A DNA stretch of 64,000 nucleotides, taken from the NCBI GenBank assembly GCA_031216915.1, contig CM062289.1, positions 448,532,910 to 448,596,909 on the forward strand. The letters run 5' to 3'. Origin of the DNA: Pictodentalium vernedei. Lineage: Eukaryota > Mollusca > Scaphopoda > Dentaliida > Dentaliidae. Below the pieces are notes generated by a model. That model saw nothing but the letters and a program-made list of their open reading frames with translations. It made no database searches and was not told the DNA's origin. The position numbers and the translations under genes are program-made. Below, piece after piece: positions 10,514 through 20,074 of the stretch (positions are counted from its first letter, which is position 1; every line of letters begins with the position of its first letter).

Positions 10514-10939
10514 ATGGGTGAAAAGGTGGAGAAACAAATTTATCACCTGGATGAAAAGGTGGAGAAACAATTTGACGATAATGACGAACATCGCGAGCCA
10601 GAGAGCGAAGAAATAAAAAAATGGTTAGACGCTAATGATGGATATCTAAGGAAAGAGATAGATAAAGCACGGGATATACGGTTGGGAATGAGACGATGCT
10701 TTCCACAGTCACCACTACCTTCTGAAGAGAGTGTTACCAAGAGATGCACAACATTCGTTCATAATTATGATTCGGATAAACAAAAATGTTACCATGAACG
10801 TATCACATCACAAAGAAAAAGAAAAAAAGGAAAAGAAGAAGAATCAACGCTGAAATTTGAGAGAAAAGGAAACGTTATTATAATATATCATGATGATAGT
10901 GAAGAAGAAGGAAAACAAAAAAAAAAAAAAAGTAAATGA
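10514..10939 (+). CDS. Charged orphan protein of unknown function
   Basis: This 141-codon frame is not recognised. The first 25 residues contain a short internal duplication (EKVEKQ repeated at about 3 and 14). The middle has a histidine/cysteine-containing stretch (RRCFPQSP and KCYHERITSQ). The C-terminus is very lysine- and glutamate-rich, ending in a run of lysines coded by a poly-A tract at about 10914-10935. The highly charged ends suggest a nucleic-acid-binding or nuclear protein, but the biased composition makes any guess weak. It closes the first rightward block. Confidence 0.45.
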   Translation: MGEKVEKQIYHLDEKVEKQFDDNDEHREPESEEIKKWLDANDGYLRKEIDKARDIRLGMRRCFPQSPLPSEESVTKRCTTFVHNYDSDKQKCYHERITSQRKRKKGKEEESTLKFERKGNVIIIYHDDSEEEGKQKKKKSK

Positions 10940-11000
10940 GATCTCATTACATTTTTTTTTTTTTCATTTTTTCTTCGCTAAAAATCAATCACTCTATTGT

Positions 11001-11450
11001 TTATATTGCCAAGTCCGTTATTAGCATGTTGACGCTCGTGTCTACTCCTTTTTCGAAAACGTGTTGAATGTTTATCTTTACTCTTTTGAGTTTTTTTACA
11101 TCGGTCAACTCGCTCTCACCACCCAATTTCTTCATGAGTTCGAATGAGATGTTTGGAAATACGTAATTTCCATAGGGCAACGACAAATCGTCCTTGTCGA
11201 ATTCTCTATCTTCGGCGATGACGATGTTCTGCAGATCGCTTTGGTACTCGTAAATCAAATCGAGCATGGCTTCGTTCAATTTCAGAAGCATCTTATATTT
11301 CTCGTATTTGTGCTCTAAGCCCTTCGTCTCGACATCGTTCAATTCGATGGGATCGTGTCGTTGTAATCTATAGATTTTATGACCAAATTTCTTATACGTT
11401 TTGACTCATTTCAATTTCAATTCGCATCTTTTAGGTGTTGTTGTCTTCAT
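11001..11450 (-). pseudogene. Paralog A of a tandem Polinton gene pair, unknown function, nonsense-broken
   Basis: Translation begins at the ATG ending at 11450 (MKTTTPKRC). A TGA at 11406-11408 interrupts after 14 codons. The frame then stays open to 11001. It shares its length, N-terminal KLK, central YEYQS, AEDREFD, and C-terminal KKLKRVK and LITDL words with the intact neighbour at 11702-12151. The two genes are same-strand tandem duplicates separated by a 250-bp AT-rich spacer. The only leftward genes in the left half, they sit between two rightward blocks. No known domain is apparent. Confidence 0.6.
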
Positions 11451-11701
11451 GATCGATTATTTGTTTTTTTTTGTTTTTTACGAATTCTTGCAGATAATGT
11501 ATATTTTAAATTTTGTATTTAAATAATAATTTATTAAAAAAAAAAGTTTGTTATTTTTTTTTTGCTTTTTATATATATATAAAAGTTGTTTTTTTAATTT
11601 TTAATTTTCTTTAATGTAAAAATTTTTTTAGTAAAAGTTTTTTTTCTCTTTATATATATATATAAAAAGTTAATTTTTTTTAATTTCAATCTCTCTATTG
11701 T
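11451..11701. other. AT-rich spacer with TATA-like tracts between the paralogs
   Basis: No gene. Two TATATATATATAAAA tracts (about 11570-11587 and 11652-11668) occur upstream of paralog A in its reading direction and could serve as promoter elements. The spacer contains long poly-T runs. Confidence 0.4.
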
Positions 11702-12151
11702 TTATATTTCCAAGTCCGTTATTAGCAAGTTGACATTCGTCATTTTTCCACATACGAAAATGGTGTGAATGTTCATCTTTACTCTTTTGAGTTTTTTTTC
11801 ATAGGCGAATGCGCTCTCAGCACCCGATTTCTTCACGAGTTTGGGTGAGATTATTGGATATATGTAACTTCCATAGGACAACAATAAATCACTCCTGTCG
11901 AATTCTCTGTCTTCGGCGACGATGAAATTAATCAACAGTTCGCTTTGGTACTCGTAAAACAAATCGAGCGCGGCTTCATCCACTTTCAAACACATTCGAT
12001 ATTTGTGGTAGTAGCGCTCTAAGTCCACCATCTCGACCTCATTCAATTTGATGGGATCGTGCGGTTGTAATGTATAGATATTAAAACTGGATTTCTGATA
12101 CTTTTCGTCTTGTTTCAATTTCAATTTGCATCTTTTACGTGTTGTTGTCAT
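11702..12151 (-). CDS. Paralog B of a tandem Polinton gene pair, unknown function
   Basis: This is an intact 149-codon frame starting MTTTRKRCKLKLK. It is the complete version of the neighbouring paralog A, and roughly half of the positions match by eye. The shared core includes YHKYR/YEKYK, ALDLFYEYQSEL, VAEDREFD and a C-terminal segment with KKLKRVKMNIH and LLITDLEI. It looks like a compact mixed alpha/beta cytosolic protein without membrane or signal segments. Function is unknown. Its duplication inside a size-limited virus-like element suggests selection for diversification or dosage, but that is speculation. Confidence 0.6.
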   Translation of the reverse strand: MTTTRKRCKLKLKQDEKYQKSSFNIYTLQPHDPIKLNEVEMVDLERYYHKYRMCLKVDEAALDLFYEYQSELLINFIVAEDREFDRSDLLLSYGSYIYPIISPKLVKKSGAESAFAYEKKLKRVKMNIHTIFVCGKMTNVNLLITDLEI

Positions 12152-12332
12152 GATCGATTATTTGGTTTTTTATGAATTCTTACAAATAATGTTTATTTTA
12201 AATTTTGTATTAAAAAAAAATTGAATTTTAAAATTTAACTTTTTTTTTTCTATTATATATATAGAGTTAAAAAGCAAAACTTTTTTAACAAATTATTTAA
12301 TACAAAATTCAAAAAAAAAAATATTCTTACAA

Positions 12333-15300
12333 ATGAAGCAAACAGATAAAACAAAGGTAAATTTAAATGAGAAAACCATACCTCAGTTAAACGAGATTTG
12401 TAATATATTACAAATTTCAGATTTCAGAAAGCATAGAACTAAATCAAAAAAAATTGAAGTCATACAAGAATATTTGCGAAACGTTAGAAAGGCAAACAAA
12501 ATGTCGATAGCAACGACGTCAAAAGATGCACCGGTTGTGAAAAATAAGAAGACGACTAAACGAAAAGCCGTTGAAAAACATCAAGTTTCCAAAGAAAAGA
12601 AAAGAAAAATTAAAACGAAAACGAGTGATGCACTTCAGATTCAAGACAAACGAGATATATCGAGCGAAATTCAACGAGCAATTGACGAAGAGAAAGGAGA
12701 AGAATATATAAGATGACTCATTGTGGAACTATTCCAATCGAAACCCGTAGAACGGGAGAGGGCAATCAAAGACATTTTTAAAACTTTCGACGTGTTTCCC
12801 TCGTCGAAGAAAGTCGATCCGAAATTGTTCATGGAACGGGTGAAGAAAAAAGTATTGGATTTGTTTCGCGAATACACGAACTTGGGATTAAAAATTAAGA
12901 TGATACTCCATTGCATAATGAATAAAATCGACGTGAAGTCCGGCGAGAGCATCGTGAAAAATGCATATTTCAGATCTAACGTCGAACCCGTATTTCGAGG
13001 TTCAGATCTATCGGACGTTTTCGAAAAGATGAAAGACAAGATGTTGACTTCTCTTGCGAATTATCAAAATAAAGGTAGTAATTGGACGATCGGCGAGGTG
13101 TTGAAACTCGAAATTCACATGACTAAAAACGAACCGTTGAAAGGATCTTCCTACTTGGAATTACCGTATTTCTTGACTAAGAAACATGCCGTGGTCAACG
13201 TGAGAAATAAAGATGATCAGTGTTTTAAATGGGCAGTCACCTCTGCTTTAAACCCTGTCGAAATACACACTGATAGAGTTTCTCGTTACGAGGAAACTTC
13301 TAAAAATCTCGATTGGACCAGAGTGACTTTTCCAACAGAGTTAGAACACATCGAACGTTTCGAGGTTCAAAATCCCACCATAGCGGTGAACGTCCTGGGA
13401 TACGACGACGAAAATCAAAAGATCTATCCTCTCAGACGGACTTCGTATTGCAGAAGAGAAAAGACGATTATTTTATTATCGATTTCAAATGGTGAGAATC
13501 GTCATTATTGTTGGGTTAAACATCCGAGCCGATTACTGTCGAGACAAAATAATAATCATGGACATAAGATATCTTTATGTTGCAACTGCATGAACATGTT
13601 TAAGACTGAAAAATCATTAGCGAAACATCAGGAATATTGCAACGAAAATCAAGGTGTCGCCGTCGAAATGCCCAAACCCAACACCATCGTGAAGTTTGAA
13701 AATCACAATAGAAGGTTAAAAGTACCATTCGCCGTGTACGCCGATTTCGAATGTTTCACCGCGAAAATGAGTTCCTGTCAACCCAACGCTCTTCAAAGTT
13801 ACGTCGAAAGATATCAAAAACACATACCTTTGGGCTATTGCATTTACGTGAAATGCGCTTTCGACTCGCAACATGACATGGGTCCCTTCACCTACACAAA
13901 ACAGCACGAAGACGACGACGTGGCTCAAAGGTTCGTGGAAGAGTTAGAATCGAAAATTCAAATGTTATACGACAAATTCAAAACTCCGGCGAAAATGATC
14001 ATCACGCGAGAGCAGCAGGACGAAAATAACAGAGCCACCGAATGTCACATATGCAGACAATCGTTCGACAAGAATTCGGAGGAAAATAAGAAGGTCAGAG
14101 ACCACGATCATTACACGGGTCTGTATTGCGGTCCGGCTCACAGCAAGTGTAATTTAAAATATCGAGACGCCGCTTTCTATCCGGTGATGTTTCACAATCT
14201 CTCGGGTTACGACAGTCATCTGTTCGTGAAAAATCTCGGCACCTCACATGAAGAATTAAATTGCATTGTGAACAGCGAAGAAAGATACATTTCCTTCACG
14301 AAATGGAAGCTCATGGAGAGGAAAAGAGTAATCGACGGAAATACGTTGAAAGAAAAAACGAAATCCATTCGTAGATGCATACGTTTCATCGATACTTTTA
14401 AATTCATGTTGACTGCTCTGGAAAAATTAGTCGATAACATGAGCAAGGATAAATTTAAAATCACGAGCGAACATTTCGGAGAACGAGTAGACGTCATGTT
14501 GAGGAAAGGAGTCTATCCTTACGATTACATGAATGATCTAAAGAGATTCGAAGACACTGCACTACCTTCGAAAGATGATTTTTATTCGAAATTATACGAA
14601 TCCGACATTTCCGACGAGAATTACGGACACGCCAAAAACGTGTGGAAATCATTCGATATGAAAACCATGAGAGATTATCACGATCTCTATCTGAAGACCG
14701 ACGTTCTGCTCTTGGCAGACGTGTTCGAAAATTTTCGAGATGTCTGTCGTCGAAATTACGATCTGGATCCCGCTTGGTATTTCACCGAACCTGGTCTGGC
14801 GTGGGACGCTCTGCTGAAGACCACCGAAGTCCAATTGGAATTATTATCCGACGTGGACATGTTGCTCATGTTATAAAGGGCTGCGAGAGGTGGCGTCTCG
14901 ATGATCTCTCACAGACATTCTGAGGCTAACAATCCCTACATGAAAGAAGGTTTCGATTCGAAACGGTCGACTAAATACATACAGTATTGGGACGCCAATA
15001 ATCTGTACGGTTGGGCTATGAGTCATCCTTTACCGATTGGAAATTTCGAATGGGTGAAGGAACCGGAAGAGATGCAAAAATGGAGAGACTATCCTTGCAT
15101 TTTAGAAGTCGATTTGAACTATCCGGAAGAATTACACGATCCACACAACGATTATCCGCTGGCTCCCGAACGAATGGAACCGAACAAAGGAGACGAGGAA
15201 AAACTCATTCCCAATTTATTTAACAAATGTAACTACGTCGTCTACAGCGAGAATATGAAACAGTACGTCGATTACGGGATGAAATTAGTCGACATACATC

Positions 15301-16388
15301 GCATCATTCGATTCGACGAAGAGCCTTGGATGAAAAAATACATCGATCTCAACACGAATCTCAGAACTCGAGCCGAGAATGATTTTGAAAAAGATTTCTT
15401 CAAACTCATGAACAACTGCGTGTACGGCAAATCGATGGAAAACATCAGGAAGAGAACCGATGTTCGACTCGTCACGTCTGAGAAAAAAGCTAAAAAATTA
15501 GTGGCGATACCCAATTACAAACACCGAACCATATTCGGTGAAAATCTAGTGGCCGTTCACATGCAAAAGACGCATCTGAAGGTCGACAAACCGTATTATC
15601 TCAGACCGATCATCTTAGATGTCAGCAAGCGATTGATGTACGAGTTTCACTACGATTACGTCAAACGAAAATTTGGCGACAAAGCCAAACTACTGTTCAC
15701 CGACACGGACAGTTTAGTTTACGAGATAGAGATGAAAGACATCTACCGAGACATATCTCCGGACGTGTTCAACACGAGCAATTATCCCGTCGATCACCCG
15801 TCCAACATTCAATCGAACGACAACAAGAAGGTGTTGGGTAAATTTACGGATGAGAGCAGCGGTAAACAGATCGTCGAATTCGTGGGCTTGAGACCCAAAC
15901 TCTATGCTTAGCGTCTAGAAGATGATGAAGAGATCAAGAAGTGTAAAGGAGTTAAAGCGTGCGTGGTGAAGAAAAACATCTCTTTCCAAGAGTATAAAGA
16001 TTGTCTGTTAGGAAGTGGTCCGGTGTATAAGACTATGAAATTGATTCGAAGCAAAAATCATGACTTGTATACCGAAATAGTCAACAAGATTTTGCTGACG
16101 GCCGACGACGACAAGAGATTCGTGTTAGACGATAAAATAAGTACTTTGGCACTCAGACATTGGACTGTGGATCTAATTAGAGATGATATGAATGGAGATG
16201 ATTGGATTCTAGATGCACTTGCGGATGATAAGATTCCAGATATGATTGTAGATGATAGGATTCCAGAAAATCAAGAAGAATTAGATGAATCCAAGATTAT
16301 AGAAGTCAAGGAATTCGACGGATTCAAGATTATGGAAGTCGATAGAGTTAGTTTAAAAAGAAAAAGAAAAAAAATAGAAAAAAAATAA
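12333..16388 (+). pseudogene. POLB: Protein-primed family B DNA polymerase (Polinton PolB), three in-frame stops
   Basis: This would replicate the linear element from its ends by protein priming. One frame runs the full 4,056 bp (about 1,351 codons) with no indel, but it is cut by TGA at 12714-12716, TAA at 14874-14876 and TAG at 15909-15911. In order: a SAP-like helix-hairpin-helix near residues 10-45; basic linker; exonuclease motif YADFECF at about residue 470; a zinc/HNH-like insert CHIC...HDHYTG...HSKCN at about 570-608; GYDSHLF at about 625; TDVLLLADVFENF at about 788; polymerase motif A WDANNLYGWAM at about 886; motif B NNCVYGKSME at about 1027; motif C FTDTDSLVY at about 1122. The acidic and lysine tail after residue 1,270 is low complexity. 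Catalytic residues are all present; only the stops disable it. Confidence 0.95.
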
Positions 16389-16443
16389 CGTCATTTTTAG
16401 TGAATTATAATAAAATAAATAAAAAAAAAATGTATATGCATCT

Positions 16444-16878
16444 ATGAATAAGAAAATAAAGATATCCGTAGAAGGTGTCGTCTTACCCAACGGACCCCTA
16501 TCCAACATTGATCTGTTGAATGCGGCAAAAGATTTGAAAAACGAAGATTTTCTAGGTGTGTTTTCCAGAGATGCCTTGCCGAAGAGAAGACCTCGACAAT
16601 CGGAATGCGGAATTTTAAATCTAGATGATTCATCGGGTGAAGGCACTCACTGGGTGGTGTGGTTCAAGAATGGGAAGAAGAAGAATTATTATTTCGACAG
16701 CTACGGAGTCTCGCCGCCGAAAGAAATAAAGAACTATTTCAACAAATCGATGGTTCTTTACAACACGGATCAAGTGCAATCACCAGATCAAGTGTTTTGC
16801 GGTCACCTGTGTCTCTACGTTCTCAAGAGATGGTCTGAAGGAGATGAATTTCAAGACATTCTCAATGACTTACATTAG
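16444..16878 (+). CDS. PRO: Adenain-like cysteine protease
   Basis: In adenovirus-like systems this protease cleaves core and capsid precursors in the new virion. The intact 144-codon frame shows the expected triad: His69 in GTHWVVW, Asp85 in YYFDSYGVSPP, and Cys119 in VFCGHLCLYVL, with a glutamine a few residues before it (oxyanion region). The order His-Asp-Cys and the 140-residue-scale size fit family C5/C63-type peptidases. It follows PolB by 55 bp and precedes the fibre gene. Unlike PolB, ATPase and integrase it has no break. Confidence 0.88.
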   Translation: MNKKIKISVEGVVLPNGPLSNIDLLNAAKDLKNEDFLGVFSRDALPKRRPRQSECGILNLDDSSGEGTHWVVWFKNGKKKNYYFDSYGVSPPKEIKNYFNKSMVLYNTDQVQSPDQVFCGHLCLYVLKRWSEGDEFQDILNDLH

Positions 16879-17045
16879 AGAGAGATTTTTTTTTTTATAT
16901 AGTATATATATAAAGATAAAAAATTATTTTAAAATTTTTAATCGAATAAAAAACGAAAAATAAAATAACATAGTTCATTTTTTAATAAACTGCGTTTTGA
17001 ACACATTTTTTCTAAACAACAAAAAAAAAAAAATCCCACAACAAC
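16879..17045. other. AT-rich spacer between protease and fibre genes
   Basis: No gene. It contains a TATA-rich tract (about 16898-16912) and poly-A runs just before the fibre ATG at 17046. Confidence 0.35.
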
Positions 17046-18401
17046 ATGACAGTCGATAAATTTGGTAGAAGTGATGACGAAAAAGTCAACCCGAGAAAGA
17101 AGAGGAAGACGTTCGAAGTCGATGATGGTTACGACGTTGCCAACTTGGACGAGCGTTACGTTCGGAGATACGAACCTCGAGAAGAACCTTTGAACATGAA
17201 TGATAAGAAGCTCTACAATCTTCCCGAGCCGATAGATATCGCAGATGCTGCGACTAAAAAATACGTCGACAGGGGGAACGCCGATTTCGAACGAATCCTG
17301 CTGGATAATTACGTGGATAAAACCATGACTGACGATCTCGATCTGAAATCCAAACGTTTGGTGAACGTTGCGAATCCCGTAGATCCCACCGATGCCACGA
17401 CCAAGAGATACGCGGACGACTCTCACGCGAGATTCAGTGAACACCTGAGAAAAAAATACATCACGAAAACGATGCACTCAGAATTGAACGCCAATTCTTA
17501 CAAGATAATGAACGTGGATGCTCCCACGAATCCCAAGGACGTGGTGACCAAACACTACATAGATCTGGAACAGAGAAAGTCTGACGGACGTGAAATGAAA
17601 TCGGATCTGAATGCGGGATTCCACAAGATATTGAATCTGTCGAAGATCGACAACACGGATGCGGACTCAACTGCGGTCAACAAGGGCTACGTGGATTCTT
17701 CCGTGTTACAATCGCAAGAATACCTAGAATCGCAAGTGGACAATCTCTACCTGAACAAAGAATCTGGCGGAACCATGGAGGGTGGCATCAACATGAACGG
17801 TCACAATTTATTCGGTCTCGATCACGATCCCAAATTCGATTCCAGTGCGGTAAGCAGGAAGTACGTGGACGACAACTCGGTCTGGAGAAAGGGCGACATC
17901 ATGGAAGGTAAACTAGACATGGGTGGACACGCGCTCATGAATCTACCAGATCCCGTGAACATGACGGACGCCTGCACCCTGATTTCGGTGGTGGAGAATG
18001 TCAGATATGCTAGACAATTGATCACTGTGTGGGCCGAAGAGGCCGGCACCTTAGATGAGGGAAAAGCCAAGTGGTCTTTCGGAAATGGAGGTAGCGGATC
18101 GAAAAACGGTCAGGTGGGATATCCCATGCCGTTGGGAGGTGAAATCCTTCGAATGAGTCTGGCTTCCTCGGATTTGAATAACAGAGCGGTCGTCAATCTC
18201 ATGGTGAATGGTGTGGAGAGCGATAAGAGATACAGCATCGAAAAGACTGAGAATCAACACGCGAATGTTAGCACGTTCGGCACGCCTCTCAAAGTGAACG
18301 CCGGAGACAGGATTAATTTCGTCACGAAAACCAATAATCCCGAATCCGCCACTTCCGTGGTGAGTCTACTGATCGAACTGGATCCTTTGAACAAACAGTG
18401 A
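17046..18401 (+). CDS. Fibre-like protein with six tail-fibre-type repeats
   Basis: The intact 451-codon frame starts with a basic N-terminus (residues 1-45, KKRKTFE looks like a nuclear signal). Next come six repeats of about 45-50 residues with the pattern LNMNDKKLYNLPEPIDIADA ... TKKYVD. Their starts are at about 58, 97, 139, 189, 243 and 292, and the last lacks the final TKxYVD. This pattern is typical of trimeric shafts of phage tail fibres. The C-terminal domain (about 320-451) is glycine-rich and strand-rich and could be a globular knob. I infer a receptor-binding fibre for the virion. The gene lies behind the protease and converges on the major capsid gene. Confidence 0.72.
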   Translation: MTVDKFGRSDDEKVNPRKKRKTFEVDDGYDVANLDERYVRRYEPREEPLNMNDKKLYNLPEPIDIADAATKKYVDRGNADFERILLDNYVDKTMTDDLDLKSKRLVNVANPVDPTDATTKRYADDSHARFSEHLRKKYITKTMHSELNANSYKIMNVDAPTNPKDVVTKHYIDLEQRKSDGREMKSDLNAGFHKILNLSKIDNTDADSTAVNKGYVDSSVLQSQEYLESQVDNLYLNKESGGTMEGGINMNGHNLFGLDHDPKFDSSAVSRKYVDDNSVWRKGDIMEGKLDMGGHALMNLPDPVNMTDACTLISVVENVRYARQLITVWAEEAGTLDEGKAKWSFGNGGSGSKNGQVGYPMPLGGEILRMSLASSDLNNRAVVNLMVNGVESDKRYSIEKTENQHANVSTFGTPLKVNAGDRINFVTKTNNPESATSVVSLLIELDPLNKQ

Positions 18402-18420
18402 ACGCATGGAAAATAATGAA

Positions 18421-18590
18421 TTAAAAAAAAAAATAAAAATAATGTGTGATTATTAAAAACACAAAAAAACAACAAAAAAAAAGTAATGAGATATAGAGAG
18501 ATGTTCAATCTCTCTAGATCACATTACTTTATTTATTTTTTTTTGTTTTGTTTTTAATAATCACACATTACTTTTTATTTTTTTTTGTTT
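18421..18590. terminator. Large imperfect hairpin between convergent fibre and capsid genes
   Basis: AATAATGTGTGATTATTAAAA (about 18437-18457) is answered by its reverse complement near 18555-18575, and AAGTAATG...AGAGAGAT (18482-18504) is answered by ATCTCTCT...CATTACTT (18511-18530). The nested arms are flanked by long A and T runs. It lies exactly between the two convergent stop codons and could serve bidirectional transcript ending. In animals such a role is inference. Confidence 0.55.
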
Positions 18591-18624
18591 TTTATTTCTT
18601 TTTTTTTTTTCACACACTCGTCTC

Positions 18625-19899
18625 TCATCGAATGATCGACATCTTATTTCCGTCCGATTCGAATTGTAATTCTCTGTCCAACAGGACCAGGGTGAAGGCT
18701 TCGGTTTTTCTCGGCACATTCCTATCGAATTGCATCTTGATCTGAATGTCTAACACGCTACTCTTGAGTCGTTCACTCTGTTTACTGACGTCGAACATGA
18801 ACATGGGATACATCGACTTGTATTCGCCGGGAGATATGTTGGGGTTGGTCATCAATTCATCTAGACCGTGATACTTCTTTCTAAAATCAGCGGTGTCGAC
18901 GTACAGTCTGCAGAAATCGTTCTTGTCGAGCGACGCGTTGTAATCGATTGCTGGATATCTCGTGGCATTCAGAAACACTTGCATGTTTCTCAAATGGCAG
19001 TGATCGAACAGCGACGCATTCTTTTCCTGAGACCCGTGCCTATCGGTCTGAAACGCAACCATGATGAAACGCGGTCTCTCGGAAGCGGATTTCACCGTCA
19101 ATCTCCAATCGAAGTGATTCGTGGAGGGTGGAATGCTAGCCATGTCGCACTGTCTCATTCTAAATCCCACGGGTAATTTACTCTTAGATTGTATGATCTC
19201 GTAGAGATGCGTTTTCTCATTCATCAAAGGCTCCACGTGCGGAACGAACCACGATATCTTGTGTAGAGTTATCTTACCCGCATCGGTCGTGGCGAGTCTC
19301 ACTATTGCGTCGTCGTTTCCTTTTTGAATCAATGTCAGATTGTGTTTGAATCCGTACATGACCTTGTTGTAATCGTCCACAAATCCGAAAATGTGTTTCA
19401 AAGGTATCCTGAACGAAAACGTTCCTTTAAGTCTGGACGTCTTGACGACGTAGTCGAATATCGTGGCGGCACCTGCACTAGCAGGACCTACGGTGTCTTT
19501 CACCCACAACTGATTAAGTCCTCTGGATTTCGAAAAATCATCAGGATACGTCAAGAGTCCGAACATCGTGGTGGCCTGACCGGGATGAAAAACAGATTCT
19601 ATCTCTTGTCCGGATAGCATGTATTTTATGTTACTGAATAGATGCATGATGCCATTATTGGCTAGAGTGACCGTGTTGTCGTCGGCGTAGTCGCTCCCAT
19701 CTACCTTGGTGAGACGTCCCTGCACCACTATGTAACTCTCGCTAGGATGTATGAATAGATCTTGAGTTTCGACGTTGATTCTTATCTCTCCCGCATTGTT
19801 CAAACTCGTTCCGGTTACCGGTTCATATTCGTGAACCTCATATTCTTGAATACTTTCATCTTTCACCAAGCTTTGTGCTATATCTAGTATATTTGTCAT
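18625..19899 (-). CDS. Hexon-like major capsid protein (double jelly-roll type)
   Basis: The intact 424-codon frame is strand-rich throughout. The N-terminal half includes IHPSESYIVVQGRLTK (residues about 50-65) and a segment around YMLSGQEIESVFHPGQA (93-109). The C-terminal half holds FDWRLTVKSASERPRFIMVA (263-282) and the stretch NATRYPAIDYN (311-321), which has the look of the loop conserved in double jelly-roll capsid proteins of this group. It ends with a final strand LVLLDRELQF. Size is on the short side for such proteins. It lies convergent to the fibre gene and next to the integrase. The alternative is another structural protein, but no better capsid candidate exists in the element. 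Confidence 0.75.
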   Translation of the reverse strand: MTNILDIAQSLVKDESIQEYEVHEYEPVTGTSLNNAGEIRINVETQDLFIHPSESYIVVQGRLTKVDGSDYADDNTVTLANNGIMHLFSNIKYMLSGQEIESVFHPGQATTMFGLLTYPDDFSKSRGLNQLWVKDTVGPASAGAATIFDYVVKTSRLKGTFSFRIPLKHIFGFVDDYNKVMYGFKHNLTLIQKGNDDAIVRLATTDAGKITLHKISWFVPHVEPLMNEKTHLYEIIQSKSKLPVGFRMRQCDMASIPPSTNHFDWRLTVKSASERPRFIMVAFQTDRHGSQEKNASLFDHCHLRNMQVFLNATRYPAIDYNASLDKNDFCRLYVDTADFRKKYHGLDELMTNPNISPGEYKSMYPMFMFDVSKQSERLKSSVLDIQIKMQFDRNVPRKTEAFTLVLLDRELQFESDGNKMSIIR

Positions 19900-20074
19900 T
19901 TTAAAGGATTTTTAGGTTTTTTTTGTTTATTAATTCACTTGCTTTTCTTTATCTAAAAAATAGTTTTTTAATTATTTTTTATTATTATTTTTTTCTCTCT
20001 TATATATATATGTGTGCGTAAACAAGAAAATGTCAAAGAGAGTAAATAAAAAAAAAATTTTTTTGTGTTCTTCA
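19900..20074. other. AT-rich spacer before the capsid gene
   Basis: No gene. A TATATATATATG tract near 20000-20012 lies about 100 bp upstream of the capsid start (minus strand) and may be promoter-like. Confidence 0.35.

Noticed and set aside
12333-16388. Stop codons in PolB as sign of a variant genetic code or programmed readthrough
   Set aside because: All three stop types appear, other genes of the element use normal stops, and neighbours also carry frameshifts. Simple decay explains it.
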